This document shows positions 1 through 5,878 of a DNA stretch of 10,626 nucleotides, piece after piece. The translations under genes were made by a program, and so were the position numbers. Under the pieces are notes generated by a model. The model saw nothing but the letters and a program-made list of their open reading frames with translations, was not told the origin of the DNA and did no database searches. Origin of the DNA: an uncultured Bacteroidales bacterium (lineage in GTDB: Bacteria > Bacteroidota > Bacteroidia > Bacteroidales > Paludibacteraceae); the NCBI GenBank assembly GCA_946616535.1, contig CAMOJA010000031.1, forward strand, positions 1 through 10,626, in the 5' to 3' direction. Position 1 is the first letter of the stretch. Each line of letters begins with the position of its first letter.

Positions 1-1709
1 ATATGGAACTTCGGCAGACTGCCCTTTCCGGCGATTCCAAACGGAGCCTTGCCGCCAGAAACCGAAATGCTGGGTATTTTCAGGTTCGAGAATATCTTGC
101 CAATGGACAGCGGGAACAGGCCTTTTATCCTGGACACGATGCCTGACAGCTTGCTTCTTGCCGCCTGTATCGGTCTGGTGATTGCGTCCCTGACTTTGTT
201 AAACGTTCCTCTGACCTTGCCAACAATCGGATTCAGATTGAAGAACGCCTTAATCTTCTGAATGGCCGTTCTTACCAGAGTGACCATCAACCGGACCGGT
301 GCGGTCATCGCATTCTTAATTCCAGTGAATGCTTTCTTGACCATCGGCTTGAGGGTCTTGATTACGACCGCCATGCCCTTCTTGATTCCATTGAATGCAA
401 TCTTGCCGAGATTCAGCCAGTTGACCGCCTCCCACGCCGCAAGGAATGCCTTAAATATCCGCGGGGCGTTCTGGACCAGAAGCGGAATGGCGCTGATGAT
501 TCCCTTTACCAGAGTGACCACGATCTTCCAGCCCCCGGCCAGAATCTTGGGTGCGTTCTGGTTTATGACGTTTGCCAGATTGGTAATGATGGTCGGGGCG
601 TACCGGATCAAGGCGGGTAAGCCTTTAGCGATGCCTGACGCCAGCTTCTGAAGCAGAGCCATACCGGCATTGACCAGACCGCCAGCCATAGCCGGGAGCT
701 TTGCCGAGATATTGGCTAACATCGGCATAATCTTCGACAGAATGTCACCGTCGCCAATCATGCCCATCACGCCGTTGATTAAGCCCTTGGCGGAATTCAC
801 GATCTGCGGGATGCCCTTCTGAATCAGAGTGGTCACCACTCCCGGTAACGCAGAAAAGACCCGGCCTAGAGCCGGGGCAAGGTTATCAAATAAGAATGTA
901 CCGGCCGAATCAATCAGATCCATGAGCGAATCGTTGACCAGCTCCGGCCTCATGGACAGGTTGCCCAGGAAATTCTCCGCCGATGCTTTCATAGCAGCGA
1001 AAGAACCGGAAATGGTTGAACTCCCTTCCTTGGCCGTCGTGCCGGTTATCTTCAATTCTTCCTGTACAACGTGGATAGCTTCGTAGACGTCGGCCAGGTT
1101 GTCGATGTCATAGCTCTGACCGGACAGCTTTTCAGCGTCGGCAAGCAATCTTTCCATTTCGGTTTTGGTTCCACCATAGCCGAGTTTCAAGTTGTCCAAA
1201 AGCATATACTGGCCTTTAGCGAATCCCTGGTAGGCCATCTGGATTGACTCGATGTCGGTGCCCATCTTGTTGGCATTGTCCGACATGTCCATAATGGCAG
1301 TGTTCGCCGCAGCAGCCGCCTTTTTGGTGTCACCGTCCAAGGACTGAAGCAGGGACGCAGCGAAGCTGGTTGACTGTTCCATGTATTGGTTGGCCGAGAT
1401 GCCCGCTGTTTTCCATGCCTTATTGGCATTGTTAATCACCGTCTGGGCCGACTTGCCGAACAGGGTTTCGACACCACCGATGGACTGTTCCAGAGCCGCT
1501 CCCTCCATGATGGACTTGCCGACAGCCGCACCAACGGCAGCAGCACCGGCAACGGCCACCTTTTTAAAAGCCCCGGAGAATCTGCCACCGGCTGACTTCC
1601 CGGCACTATCTCCGACGCCGCCCAGTTCATTCTCCAGATTGCCCTTAATCCCCTTGGTGGTCGGTAGGATCTGAACGTATGCATTTGCTAATGTAGTTCC
1701 GCCTGGCAT
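1..1709 (-). CDS. Tail tape measure protein, N-terminal 569 codons (runs off the window)
   Basis: The reading frame stays open from ATG at 1709 to the window edge, so the C-terminus is missing. Tape measure proteins fill the tail lumen during assembly, set tail length and help deliver DNA. The N-terminus is short and polar, followed by an Ala/Gly/Val-rich hydrophobic patch (about residues 50-65). Next comes the conserved core typical of Gram-positive phage tape measures (about 70-195), with TLFGKSAQ, a WKTAGIS-like segment, an Ala-rich helix and GYGGTK. The rest is long amphipathic/hydrophobic helices rich in Gly, Ala, Ile and Lys, with loosely repeated units such as VTLVK/VTLVR and GIKN/GIKK. 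The last residues seen (IPSISVSGG...) resemble the region just before the C-terminal end in such proteins, which is inference. A GGAGG site lies about 10 bases before the ATG. It starts just after the tail-chaperone frame, the standard place for this gene. Confidence 0.93.
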   Translation of the reverse strand, partial: MPGGTTLANAYVQILPTTKGIKGNLENELGGVGDSAGKSAGGRFSGAFKKVAVAGAAAVGAAVGKSIMEGAALEQSIGGVETLFGKSAQTVINNANKAWKTAGISANQYMEQSTSFAASLLQSLDGDTKKAAAAANTAIMDMSDNANKMGTDIESIQMAYQGFAKGQYMLLDNLKLGYGGTKTEMERLLADAEKLSGQSYDIDNLADVYEAIHVVQEELKITGTTAKEGSSTISGSFAAMKASAENFLGNLSMRPELVNDSLMDLIDSAGTFLFDNLAPALGRVFSALPGVVTTLIQKGIPQIVNSAKGLINGVMGMIGDGDILSKIMPMLANISAKLPAMAGGLVNAGMALLQKLASGIAKGLPALIRYAPTIITNLANVINQNAPKILAGGWKIVVTLVKGIISAIPLLVQNAPRIFKAFLAAWEAVNWLNLGKIAFNGIKKGMAVVIKTLKPMVKKAFTGIKNAMTAPVRLMVTLVRTAIQKIKAFFNLNPIVGKVRGTFNKVRDAITRPIQAARSKLSGIVSRIKGLFPLSIGKIFSNLKIPSISVSGGKAPFGIAGKGSLPKFH

Positions 1710-1715
1710 GATGTT

Positions 1716-2057
1716 CTAACCTCCATACCTTGCCTTGTTAAATTCTTCAACGGATGTAAACGCCTGACCGCTCTGCCCGCCCCCGTGGTGCTTTTCGTTC
1801 CCCATCAGCCTGTCATAGATGGAGAAATCTACCTTGCCGCCATAGGCGTTCATCAGAGCACCGAGCCGGTCCGCCACGATGGCAAGAAGCTGGTCGGTCA
1901 GTGACACGTTTACTCCGGTTATTTTCTTCTTAAGTCTTGATTCGTCCCCCAATCCGGCGACAAGGACGGCCACCGTTCTGGGCGGCAGCCGTCTATATTC
2001 ATAGATGCCGTAAGTCTCTGCTAAATCACAAATTAACTCGGTCTCATATGCACCCAT
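1716..2057 (-). CDS. Second tail assembly chaperone frame (DUF5361-like), made by -1 frameshift
   Basis: This 113-codon frame starts with ATG at 2057 and resembles the DUF5361-type proteins found between tail chaperone and tape measure in Gram-positive siphoviruses (an ICDLAETYGIYEYR-like start, then PPRTVAVLVAGLG and DxSR). In the lambda gpG/gpGT system the second frame is translated only as an extension of the first by -1 frameshifting; the fusion binds tape measure and recruits tail tube subunits. The same arrangement is visible here. The frame is open upstream of the ATG for seven codons (LIALSGV), back to the A AAA AAC slippery site at the end of the first frame. The fusion would be 208 residues. 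No Shine-Dalgarno sequence precedes ATG 2057, which argues against independent initiation. The C-terminus has a His/Gly-rich stretch (KHHGGGQ) and ends FNKARYGG. Family naming is from memory of the motif pattern. Confidence 0.88.
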   Translation of the reverse strand: MGAYETELICDLAETYGIYEYRRLPPRTVAVLVAGLGDESRLKKKITGVNVSLTDQLLAIVADRLGALMNAYGGKVDFSIYDRLMGNEKHHGGGQSGQAFTSVEEFNKARYGG

Positions 2058-2074
2058 GACGCCGGAGAGGGCTA

Positions 2075-2341
2075 TCAGTTTTTTGATTCTTCGTTGAGTT
2101 CAAAAATCTCGGCCAGCGTATCCATCATCAGCTTGGTGCTGACCCGGCCGGATTCGCCCCGGAGGTGTTCCTTGAGAGCCTTGAGCTGTTCCGCCCCAAG
2201 AAGCCTGTTATACACAGAAAGCACTTTCGCCGCATTTTCTGTTTCGTCGATTTCCGCCAGATCCTCAAGAAGCTCAAAATCATCCAGGGCTTCGTCCGGT
2301 ACTTCAACGTCAAAGCCACATTTCAGTTTTCCCTTAATCAT
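2075..2341 (-). CDS. Tail assembly chaperone, zero-frame product (gpG-like)
   Basis: This is an 88-residue acidic protein with a Glu/Asp/Leu-rich helical middle (FELLEDLAEIDE) and an ending FELNEESKN. Size, acidity and position between the major tail protein and tape measure fit the gpG-like tail assembly chaperone, which coats the tape measure before the tube polymerises and is absent from the virion. The start at 2341 has a strong AAGGAG/GAGGG ribosome site in the 29-base gap after the major tail gene. The last codons before the TGA stop are TCA AAA AAC, which form a canonical -1 slippery heptamer; a minority of ribosomes would continue into the DUF5361-like frame. Sequence identity to a named family is weak by eye; context and the frameshift carry the call. 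Confidence 0.87.
   Translation of the reverse strand: MIKGKLKCGFDVEVPDEALDDFELLEDLAEIDETENAAKVLSVYNRLLGAEQLKALKEHLRGESGRVSTKLMMDTLAEIFELNEESKN
2078..2084 (-). other. Programmed -1 ribosomal frameshift site, A AAA AAC
   Basis: On the minus strand the last codons of the first chaperone frame read TCA AAA AAC TGA. This is a perfect X XXY YYZ heptamer (A AAA AAC) in the correct phase and directly before the stop codon. After a -1 slip the next codons are CTG ATA GCC CTC TCC GGC GTC ATG GGT, which enter the second frame with no stop. The predicted product joins residues 1-88 to LIALSGV plus the 113 residues of the second frame. The heptamer is one of the most efficient known in bacteria. I did not identify a convincing downstream stem-loop by eye; adjacency of the stop codon may itself promote slippage. 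Confidence 0.92.
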
Positions 2342-2369
2342 TGCCCTCTCCTTTCGTTTCCATCAGCAC

Positions 2370-2933
2370 TTATGCACTGACGTCGTCGTAGGTGTACGAT
2401 GTGTTCCCGCTGTCGTCCGGCACAGCCGTAACGGTCAGCTCATAACCGATCGGCTCATTATCCACATAGGTAATGTCTCCGATCTCGGTAATCTTGGCAT
2501 CAGGTACGGCGATTCTCCGGGCCTTGCCGTTGGACATGACCGTATCAAATACCCAGACGTGACTTTCCAGTTCTGCCGAATTAGCTGTAGCCTTGCGGAC
2601 TCCCTGGGTCGTTGTCACGTTGGCACTACCATAGACCACTTTAAGGACTTCGGTGTTCAGAGCTTCAATCAGGGTGAAACCGAATTCTTCCTGATACTCG
2701 GTCTGTGGTGTCTTGACGGTGTCACCGCCCCAAGCCTTGATGGTTTCGGAATCTCTGGTAATCGTCTGGGTCAGGCCGTCCTCCGAAACGTACCCGAGGC
2801 ATTTGTAATCCGCAGCGAGTGCGGTTGTCGGATCTTCCGGGAGCGCAGTACCAGCCGGAGCCACGAAAATAGCCCCAGTGATACACGGCTTGCCGGTAGA
2901 GACGTTTGCCGCGCTGTTCTGGTTAGTAGGCAT
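2370..2933 (-). CDS. Major tail (tube) protein
   Basis: This 187-residue protein is likely the tail tube subunit that polymerises around the tape measure. It starts MPTNQNSAANVSTGKPC and has a segment typical of siphoviral tube proteins, with an early GAIFVAPAGT strand, LGYVSEDGLTQTITRDSE, an AWGGDTVKTPQTEYQEEFGFTL-like hairpin region and a late beta-rich part ending in SGNTSYTYDDVSA. That pattern (GYVSEDG, then RDSxxIKAWGGD) recurs in major tail proteins of Gram-positive phages. The length fits the family, and no C-terminal Ig-like domain is appended. An AGGAGGT ribosome site sits about eight bases before the ATG, the best in the tail block, as expected for an abundant protein. It lies between the tail terminator and the tail chaperone, the canonical position. 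Confidence 0.9.
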   Translation of the reverse strand: MPTNQNSAANVSTGKPCITGAIFVAPAGTALPEDPTTALAADYKCLGYVSEDGLTQTITRDSETIKAWGGDTVKTPQTEYQEEFGFTLIEALNTEVLKVVYGSANVTTTQGVRKATANSAELESHVWVFDTVMSNGKARRIAVPDAKITEIGDITYVDNEPIGYELTVTAVPDDSGNTSYTYDDVSA

Positions 2934-2955
2934 ATTGGTTACCTCCTGTTAGTTG

Positions 2956-3300
2956 TTAAAAATGAATGATGTCGTACACAGCCTGATACCGATAGGTTTT
3001 TGACTGTGTATCCGTGAAGTTGTAGTCGCTGTTCAGTGAAGACTTGCTGACCTGCACTTCCTCTATGAAGTTGTCCATAGCGTCCTTGACCGCCTCGTTC
3101 AGATCCATAGCCCCGACCAGTGAGCCGGAGTGTGACTGTATCGCCAAGACGGCTGATTTGACGTGGTTGTACTTGCCCCCGCCGGTCTTCTGGACCAGGA
3201 CGTATTCGTCCGGTACAGTGACACCCTTGGGGATTTCAAGCCAAACAGGACAGTTCAGTTTTTCGGCCAGGTAATTTCTGGCCAGCTCCTCAATAATCAT
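2956..3300 (-). CDS. Tail terminator / tail completion protein (putative)
   Basis: This is a 114-residue protein starting MIIEELARNYLAEKLNCPVWLEIP. It resembles the gp17/DUF3168-type tail completion proteins that cap the tail tube and join it to the connector. The visible pattern is a short N-terminal helix followed by beta strands (YVLVQKTGGGKYNHVKSAVLAIQSHSG), a helix with repeated acidic residues (LNEAVKDAMDNFIEE), and a terminal strand (KTYRYQAVYDIIHF). Its start overlaps the stop of the preceding neck gene in an ATGA arrangement, which suggests translational coupling. The major tail gene follows after 22 bases. The call rests on size, predicted fold order and position directly before the tube gene. 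Alternative: a generic minor head-tail joining protein. Confidence 0.75.
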   Translation of the reverse strand: MIIEELARNYLAEKLNCPVWLEIPKGVTVPDEYVLVQKTGGGKYNHVKSAVLAIQSHSGSLVGAMDLNEAVKDAMDNFIEEVQVSKSSLNSDYNFTDTQSKTYRYQAVYDIIHF

Positions 3301-3533
3301 CGCAGTGACCTCAGCAAAGTATTGTTCTCCAAATTGTCACGGGCACCTTTAGCATTCGCCGGATGGACGGATGCCCCGTTCCGCTCCGGGTAGCGGTGCT
3401 CTGTGACTTCATAATCTGGGCCAGCGGCGGCTTGTGTAGCCATCGCATGTTCCATGCAAATCTGGGTGGCTTCTGGGCTTTTGAGTAATGCCCGGACACC
3501 GCCCTTGTTCAGTACGACCTTAACCTTTTTCAT
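3297..3533 (-). CDS. Neck protein, HK97 gp10-like (putative)
   Basis: This small basic protein (78 residues) starts MKKVKVVLNKGGVRALLKSPEATQICMEHA. The VVLNKGGVRALLKSPE opening and a helix followed by AAGPDYEVTEHRYPER fit the short HK97-gp10-like neck/tail-completion proteins of Gram-positive phages. The C-terminal GARDNLENNTLLRSLR is a helix with alternating charge. The gene overlaps the preceding head-closure gene by 14 bases and its stop overlaps the start of the tail terminator gene (ATGA), so it sits in a tightly coupled block. It is shorter than most gp10-like proteins (around 100-150 residues), but no frameshift or truncation is evident. The exact role in the neck is inferred from order. 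Confidence 0.72.
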   Translation of the reverse strand: MKKVKVVLNKGGVRALLKSPEATQICMEHAMATQAAAGPDYEVTEHRYPERNGASVHPANAKGARDNLENNTLLRSLR

Positions 3534-3879
3534 AGCGTTCCACCTTAACCTTGATGTTCCAATCTAACGGAATCAGCTCGTCGATGCCCTTAACTGGCAT
3601 GTCGAATGTCTGGAATGTCTGGCCGAAGAATTCGACCTTTTTGTTCCGCCAATCGTGTTCGTCGCCCTTTGGAATCCCCAAAGTGTAGACGGACCGCTTG
3701 CCGTACAGTGACAGGTCGGTGACCATTTCATCCGATGATGTCGGAGCCACCAAGACGTTTTCGACCTCGACTGGCGTTTCCTCAAAAATCGGGGCACCGA
3801 TGCGGTCGTAGCCGGTCAGGGTTTCTTCGTACAGAATGACGGTGATGCCTTTGAGTCTACCCACAGCAACCACCGCCAT
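3520..3879 (-). CDS. Head closure / head-tail joining protein (putative)
   Basis: This 119-residue protein is predicted to be mostly beta strand, with MAVVAVGRLKGITVILYEE, a TGYDRIGAPIFEETPVEVENVLVAP region, TLGIPKGDEHDWRNKKVEFFGQTFQTF and a basic end (NIKVKVERYEKG). This pattern (ITVxLYEKxxTGxDxxGxPIYEEtpvxVeNVLV, IPKGDxHDWxNxxVEFFGxxF) is typical of the small head-closure proteins next to the connector in Gram-positive siphoviruses. The role, plugging the connector after packaging and docking the tail, is inferred from context and family resemblance. The start at 3879 lies inside the previous gene (23-base overlap). The next gene begins before its stop. Confidence 0.77.
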   Translation of the reverse strand: MAVVAVGRLKGITVILYEETLTGYDRIGAPIFEETPVEVENVLVAPTSSDEMVTDLSLYGKRSVYTLGIPKGDEHDWRNKKVEFFGQTFQTFDMPVKGIDELIPLDWNIKVKVERYEKG

Positions 3880-4276
3880 TTCCGCCGAGCATATCCAGGC
3901 CGCCGTACCGCTGACGCCGAAGCCCCAGCCGCTTAAGGTCGTTGTTCATTATGCAGCCAGCGATGCCGCCGCCAGGAACCGCATAAGTTCCAGACCATGT
4001 ATAGCCAAGGCCGCTCTGCGACTCCTGGGAAATCGGTTCACCGTCGCTTGGTTGCCGCATCGCACGAAGAACGACGTCCACGGTGACCATCTTTAGAACG
4101 CTGGCAAAACTCTCGTCTTCGGCCATTTCGTCAAGGTCCTTATTCACTTTTCGCGCCTCCATCCGGAGCGCATCGGAAACCAGAGGAATTAGAGCATCGA
4201 TCCGCTCCAGCTCCTCTGATGTGAATGTTCTTCCGGTCAGAAGCGCAACTTCCGCCGGAGTCGCGTATCCAATCAT
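3857..4276 (-). CDS. Head-tail connector protein (Gp19/gp15-like)
   Basis: This 139-residue protein starts MIGYATPAEVALLTGRTFTSEELERIDALIPLVSDALRMEAR. That is the all-helical opening of connector (adaptor) proteins that bind under the portal, where a short helix and TGR turn are followed by a helix over the I.LIP.VSD.LR segment. A second helical unit (ASVLKMVTVDVVLRAMRQP) follows, then a GYTWSGTYAVPGGG hairpin and a Gly/Cys-rich tail (GGLDMLGGNGGGCCG). The family (Phage_Gp19-like) is recognised by motif pattern only. The start codon overlaps the stop of the 46-residue upstream gene (ATGA), and its 3' end overlaps the head-closure gene. The role is to extend the portal channel for closure and tail joining. 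Confidence 0.8.
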   Translation of the reverse strand: MIGYATPAEVALLTGRTFTSEELERIDALIPLVSDALRMEARKVNKDLDEMAEDESFASVLKMVTVDVVLRAMRQPSDGEPISQESQSGLGYTWSGTYAVPGGGIAGCIMNNDLKRLGLRRQRYGGLDMLGGNGGGCCG

Positions 4277-4413
4277 TTTTTCGCCTTGCCTTTCTTCGGC
4301 GCAGTCTTCGGAACGTCTTTGACCGGTTCAGCCTTAACTGGCTCCCAGTCTTCGCCCTTGATCGTGGACGCAACGTCGATGACGGCCCCGGTCTTTACAT
4401 TCCTGTACTTCAT
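4273..4413 (-). CDS. Small 46-residue protein with Lys/Pro-rich tail, unknown function
   Basis: This short gene lies between major capsid and connector. It starts two bases after the capsid TAA and has a clear AGAGAGG ribosome site seven bases before its ATG, inside the capsid 3' end. Its TGA overlaps the ATG of the connector gene (ATGA). The protein opens MKYRNVKTGAVIDVAST, reads on through IKGEDWEPV and finishes with a Lys/Pro/Ala-rich tail (TAPKKGKAKK). The MKYRNVKTGAxIxV...W opening is common in short hypothetical proteins at this exact place in phage genomes. Function is unknown. A structural or capsid-associated role is possible, as is a role mainly in coupling translation across the junction. 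The good ribosome site and double coupling make it a real gene. Confidence 0.87.
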   Translation of the reverse strand: MKYRNVKTGAVIDVASTIKGEDWEPVKAEPVKDVPKTAPKKGKAKK

Positions 4414-4415
4414 GG

Positions 4416-5306
4416 TTACGCCTCTCTTACGATAGCGAAGGACGCGGCATCGAGGACGCCCCAGCCGATGTATGCTTCTGAACGAAGGACTACTTCGTTG
4501 GTTCTCTTCAGGTCGCCCTGTCCGTCAGGATCGCCGTATTCGATAACCTCAAGCGGGATGTTGGCAGCATAGCCCCATCTAAACGCATTCTGGAAGTCAC
4601 CAACTACGACATGGTCAGCCTTGCCGCCGGTAGCGATCTTGGCGACTGTGTCGTTCACATCGGAAGTCATGCCGTAGAATGCGTCCGGGTTCTGGCCGAA
4701 TCTGTATTCCGGGTACTGCGCAACACCATTGACTTTGATGGCGGACAGCGCAGAACCAGCAGCCGGAGACATTGCAATGCCATTAACGACTCTCTCTCCA
4801 CCGACAACCAGCTGAACCGCAGCGTTAATGTTGTCGTCCACAGTTGCAGCCGCATAGTTGACGGTATTGCTGACCAGGCCGTCGAAGCTGTTTGTTGCCC
4901 TGAAGGATGCTGCAGTCAGGTCTGCCGGATTCAGGCCGTGCAGAGCCGCAATATCCAGGCCTCTTGCCATCTTCTTGGCGAATCCATCAGCGAATGCCTG
5001 AAGAATCGGGAGTCTGCCCTCTTCGGATGCATTCAGGAACTCATCGCTGACTCTGTGCTGGTACACCATCTTGACCGGTCTGATTGTCTTCGGACCGATT
5101 GCCGCATCGCCAGCGGGCTTGTTTGCGCCCTCGCCCACGATAGAAACTTCACCGCCCATTGCGAAGGTGAATACAGTTTCGCCAGCAAACGGAATCGGCT
5201 TTGCTGCACACAGCTTGGCAAGTGCGGAATGTCCCTGTACCGCATTGAACATGTCAGATACAAGCTGCGCAGGGAAATTAGTGGTTGCTGTAGTTTTGGT
5301 AGCCAT
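4416..5306 (-). CDS. Major capsid protein, HK97 fold
   Basis: This 296-residue protein forms the icosahedral shell. Family features in order are a short N-arm (ATKTTATTNFPAQLVSDMF), GHSALAKLCAAKPIPFAGETVFTF (E-loop and spine region), VGEGANKPAGDAAIGPKTIRPVKMVYQHRVSDEFL, a helix with LQAFADGFAKKMARGLDIAALHG, a P-domain part with VGGERVVNGIAMSPAAGSAL, and an A-domain end ATGGKADHVVVGDFQNAFRWGYAANIPLEVIEYGDPDGQGDL followed by VVLRSEAYIGWGVLDAASFAIVREA. This is the classic Gram-positive HK97-like pattern with the R.E.YIGWGV ending. Length is usual for a capsid without a fused protease or delta domain. An AAAGGA ribosome site lies about ten bases before the ATG. Scaffold precedes it by 21 bases. 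Confidence 0.96.
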   Translation of the reverse strand: MATKTTATTNFPAQLVSDMFNAVQGHSALAKLCAAKPIPFAGETVFTFAMGGEVSIVGEGANKPAGDAAIGPKTIRPVKMVYQHRVSDEFLNASEEGRLPILQAFADGFAKKMARGLDIAALHGLNPADLTAASFRATNSFDGLVSNTVNYAAATVDDNINAAVQLVVGGERVVNGIAMSPAAGSALSAIKVNGVAQYPEYRFGQNPDAFYGMTSDVNDTVAKIATGGKADHVVVGDFQNAFRWGYAANIPLEVIEYGDPDGQGDLKRTNEVVLRSEAYIGWGVLDAASFAIVREA

Positions 5307-5327
5307 AATTGTTATTTCCTTTCTTGA

Positions 5328-5801
5328 TTAGATGTTATTGCCGAGCTCGGCAGACATAGCCCGCCAAGCATTCGACGTTCCATTGTCGTTTTGCGTCGGC
5401 TCATTACTTCCGATTGGTGCTACCGCGTGGCTTGCCGCAAAGTCTTTGGCAAGTGTCTCGGCGTCCGCTTTCCATTCGTCCGCATTGTCGCCTTTGAGCC
5501 TGTCGGCGTATTCGATCTTTAGCCCGGCAGCAAGCGCAATTCGCGTTTTTTCCAGGTCGGCCCTGTACTTTGCACTCTCTGCAATTTCCTCGTCCTTGTC
5601 AGACAGCTTTTTCTCTGCCTCTGCCACGGAATCTTGCAGGGCTTTGATCTTCTTTTCGTGTTCGGCGTTGATTTCTGCCAGGGCCTCCGGGGACGTCCAG
5701 CCCTCGTATTTTTTCGCACTGGTCTCTCTTTCCCTTTTCAGCCTCTCGCTGATTCTTGCGTCAAACTCTTCCTGGGTTTCAATGATTTTGAAATCTGTCA
5801 T
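5328..5801 (-). CDS. Scaffold protein (phage minor structural/DUF4355-like)
   Basis: This 157-residue acidic, coiled-coil protein opens MTDFKIIETQEEFDARISERLKRERE, a signature of scaffold proteins directly upstream of major capsid in Gram-positive phages. A GWTSPEALAEINAEHEKKIKALQDSVAEAEKKLSDKDEEI coiled coil (about residues 34-75) follows, then a helix (RADLEKTRIALAAGLKIEYADRLKG) and a disordered end with SNEPTQNDNGTSNAW. The role is to guide capsid assembly and then leave. No separate protease gene is visible; the capsid has no obvious delta domain, so scaffold probably stands alone. The gene has an AAAGGAG ribosome site and is the first gene after the terminator that follows terminase, so it heads the capsid-tail transcription block if that terminator is efficient. 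Confidence 0.92.
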   Translation of the reverse strand: MTDFKIIETQEEFDARISERLKRERETSAKKYEGWTSPEALAEINAEHEKKIKALQDSVAEAEKKLSDKDEEIAESAKYRADLEKTRIALAAGLKIEYADRLKGDNADEWKADAETLAKDFAASHAVAPIGSNEPTQNDNGTSNAWRAMSAELGNNI

Positions 5802-5850
5802 GATAACTCCTTTCCCACTTTCCGGGTGGTATCCGTAATTTTGGCGTATT

Positions 5851-5877
5851 AAAAAACACCGACAAGACGTCGATGCT
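5851..5877 (-). terminator. Intrinsic terminator after large terminase
   Basis: Directly after the terminase TAA, the minus strand reads AGCATCGAC, a five-base loop (GTCTT), then GTCGGTGTT continuing into a run of six T's. The nine pairs include two G-T/T-G wobbles and the stem can extend into the flanking A/T bases. The T-run overlaps the 3' arm and is followed by AAT. The plus strand lacks a T-run after the hairpin, so it acts in the direction of the genes. It lies between terminase and scaffold, where a head operon is normally continuous. Confidence 0.72.
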
Positions 5878-5878
5878 C

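Noticed and set aside
49..1674. Several plus-strand hydrophobic ORFs that look like membrane proteins
   Set aside because: They are the complement of the helical tape measure frame, which is open without a stop for 569 codons.
2094..2969. A 291-codon plus-strand ORF across the tail chaperone and major tail genes
   Set aside because: It spans two well-supported minus-strand genes and their ribosome sites, has a Ser/Arg-rich unnatural start and no ribosome site; it is an antisense shadow.
4611..5327. A 238-codon plus-strand ORF opposite the major capsid gene
   Set aside because: It is fully antisense to a clear HK97-fold capsid, has no known motif and lacks a ribosome site.
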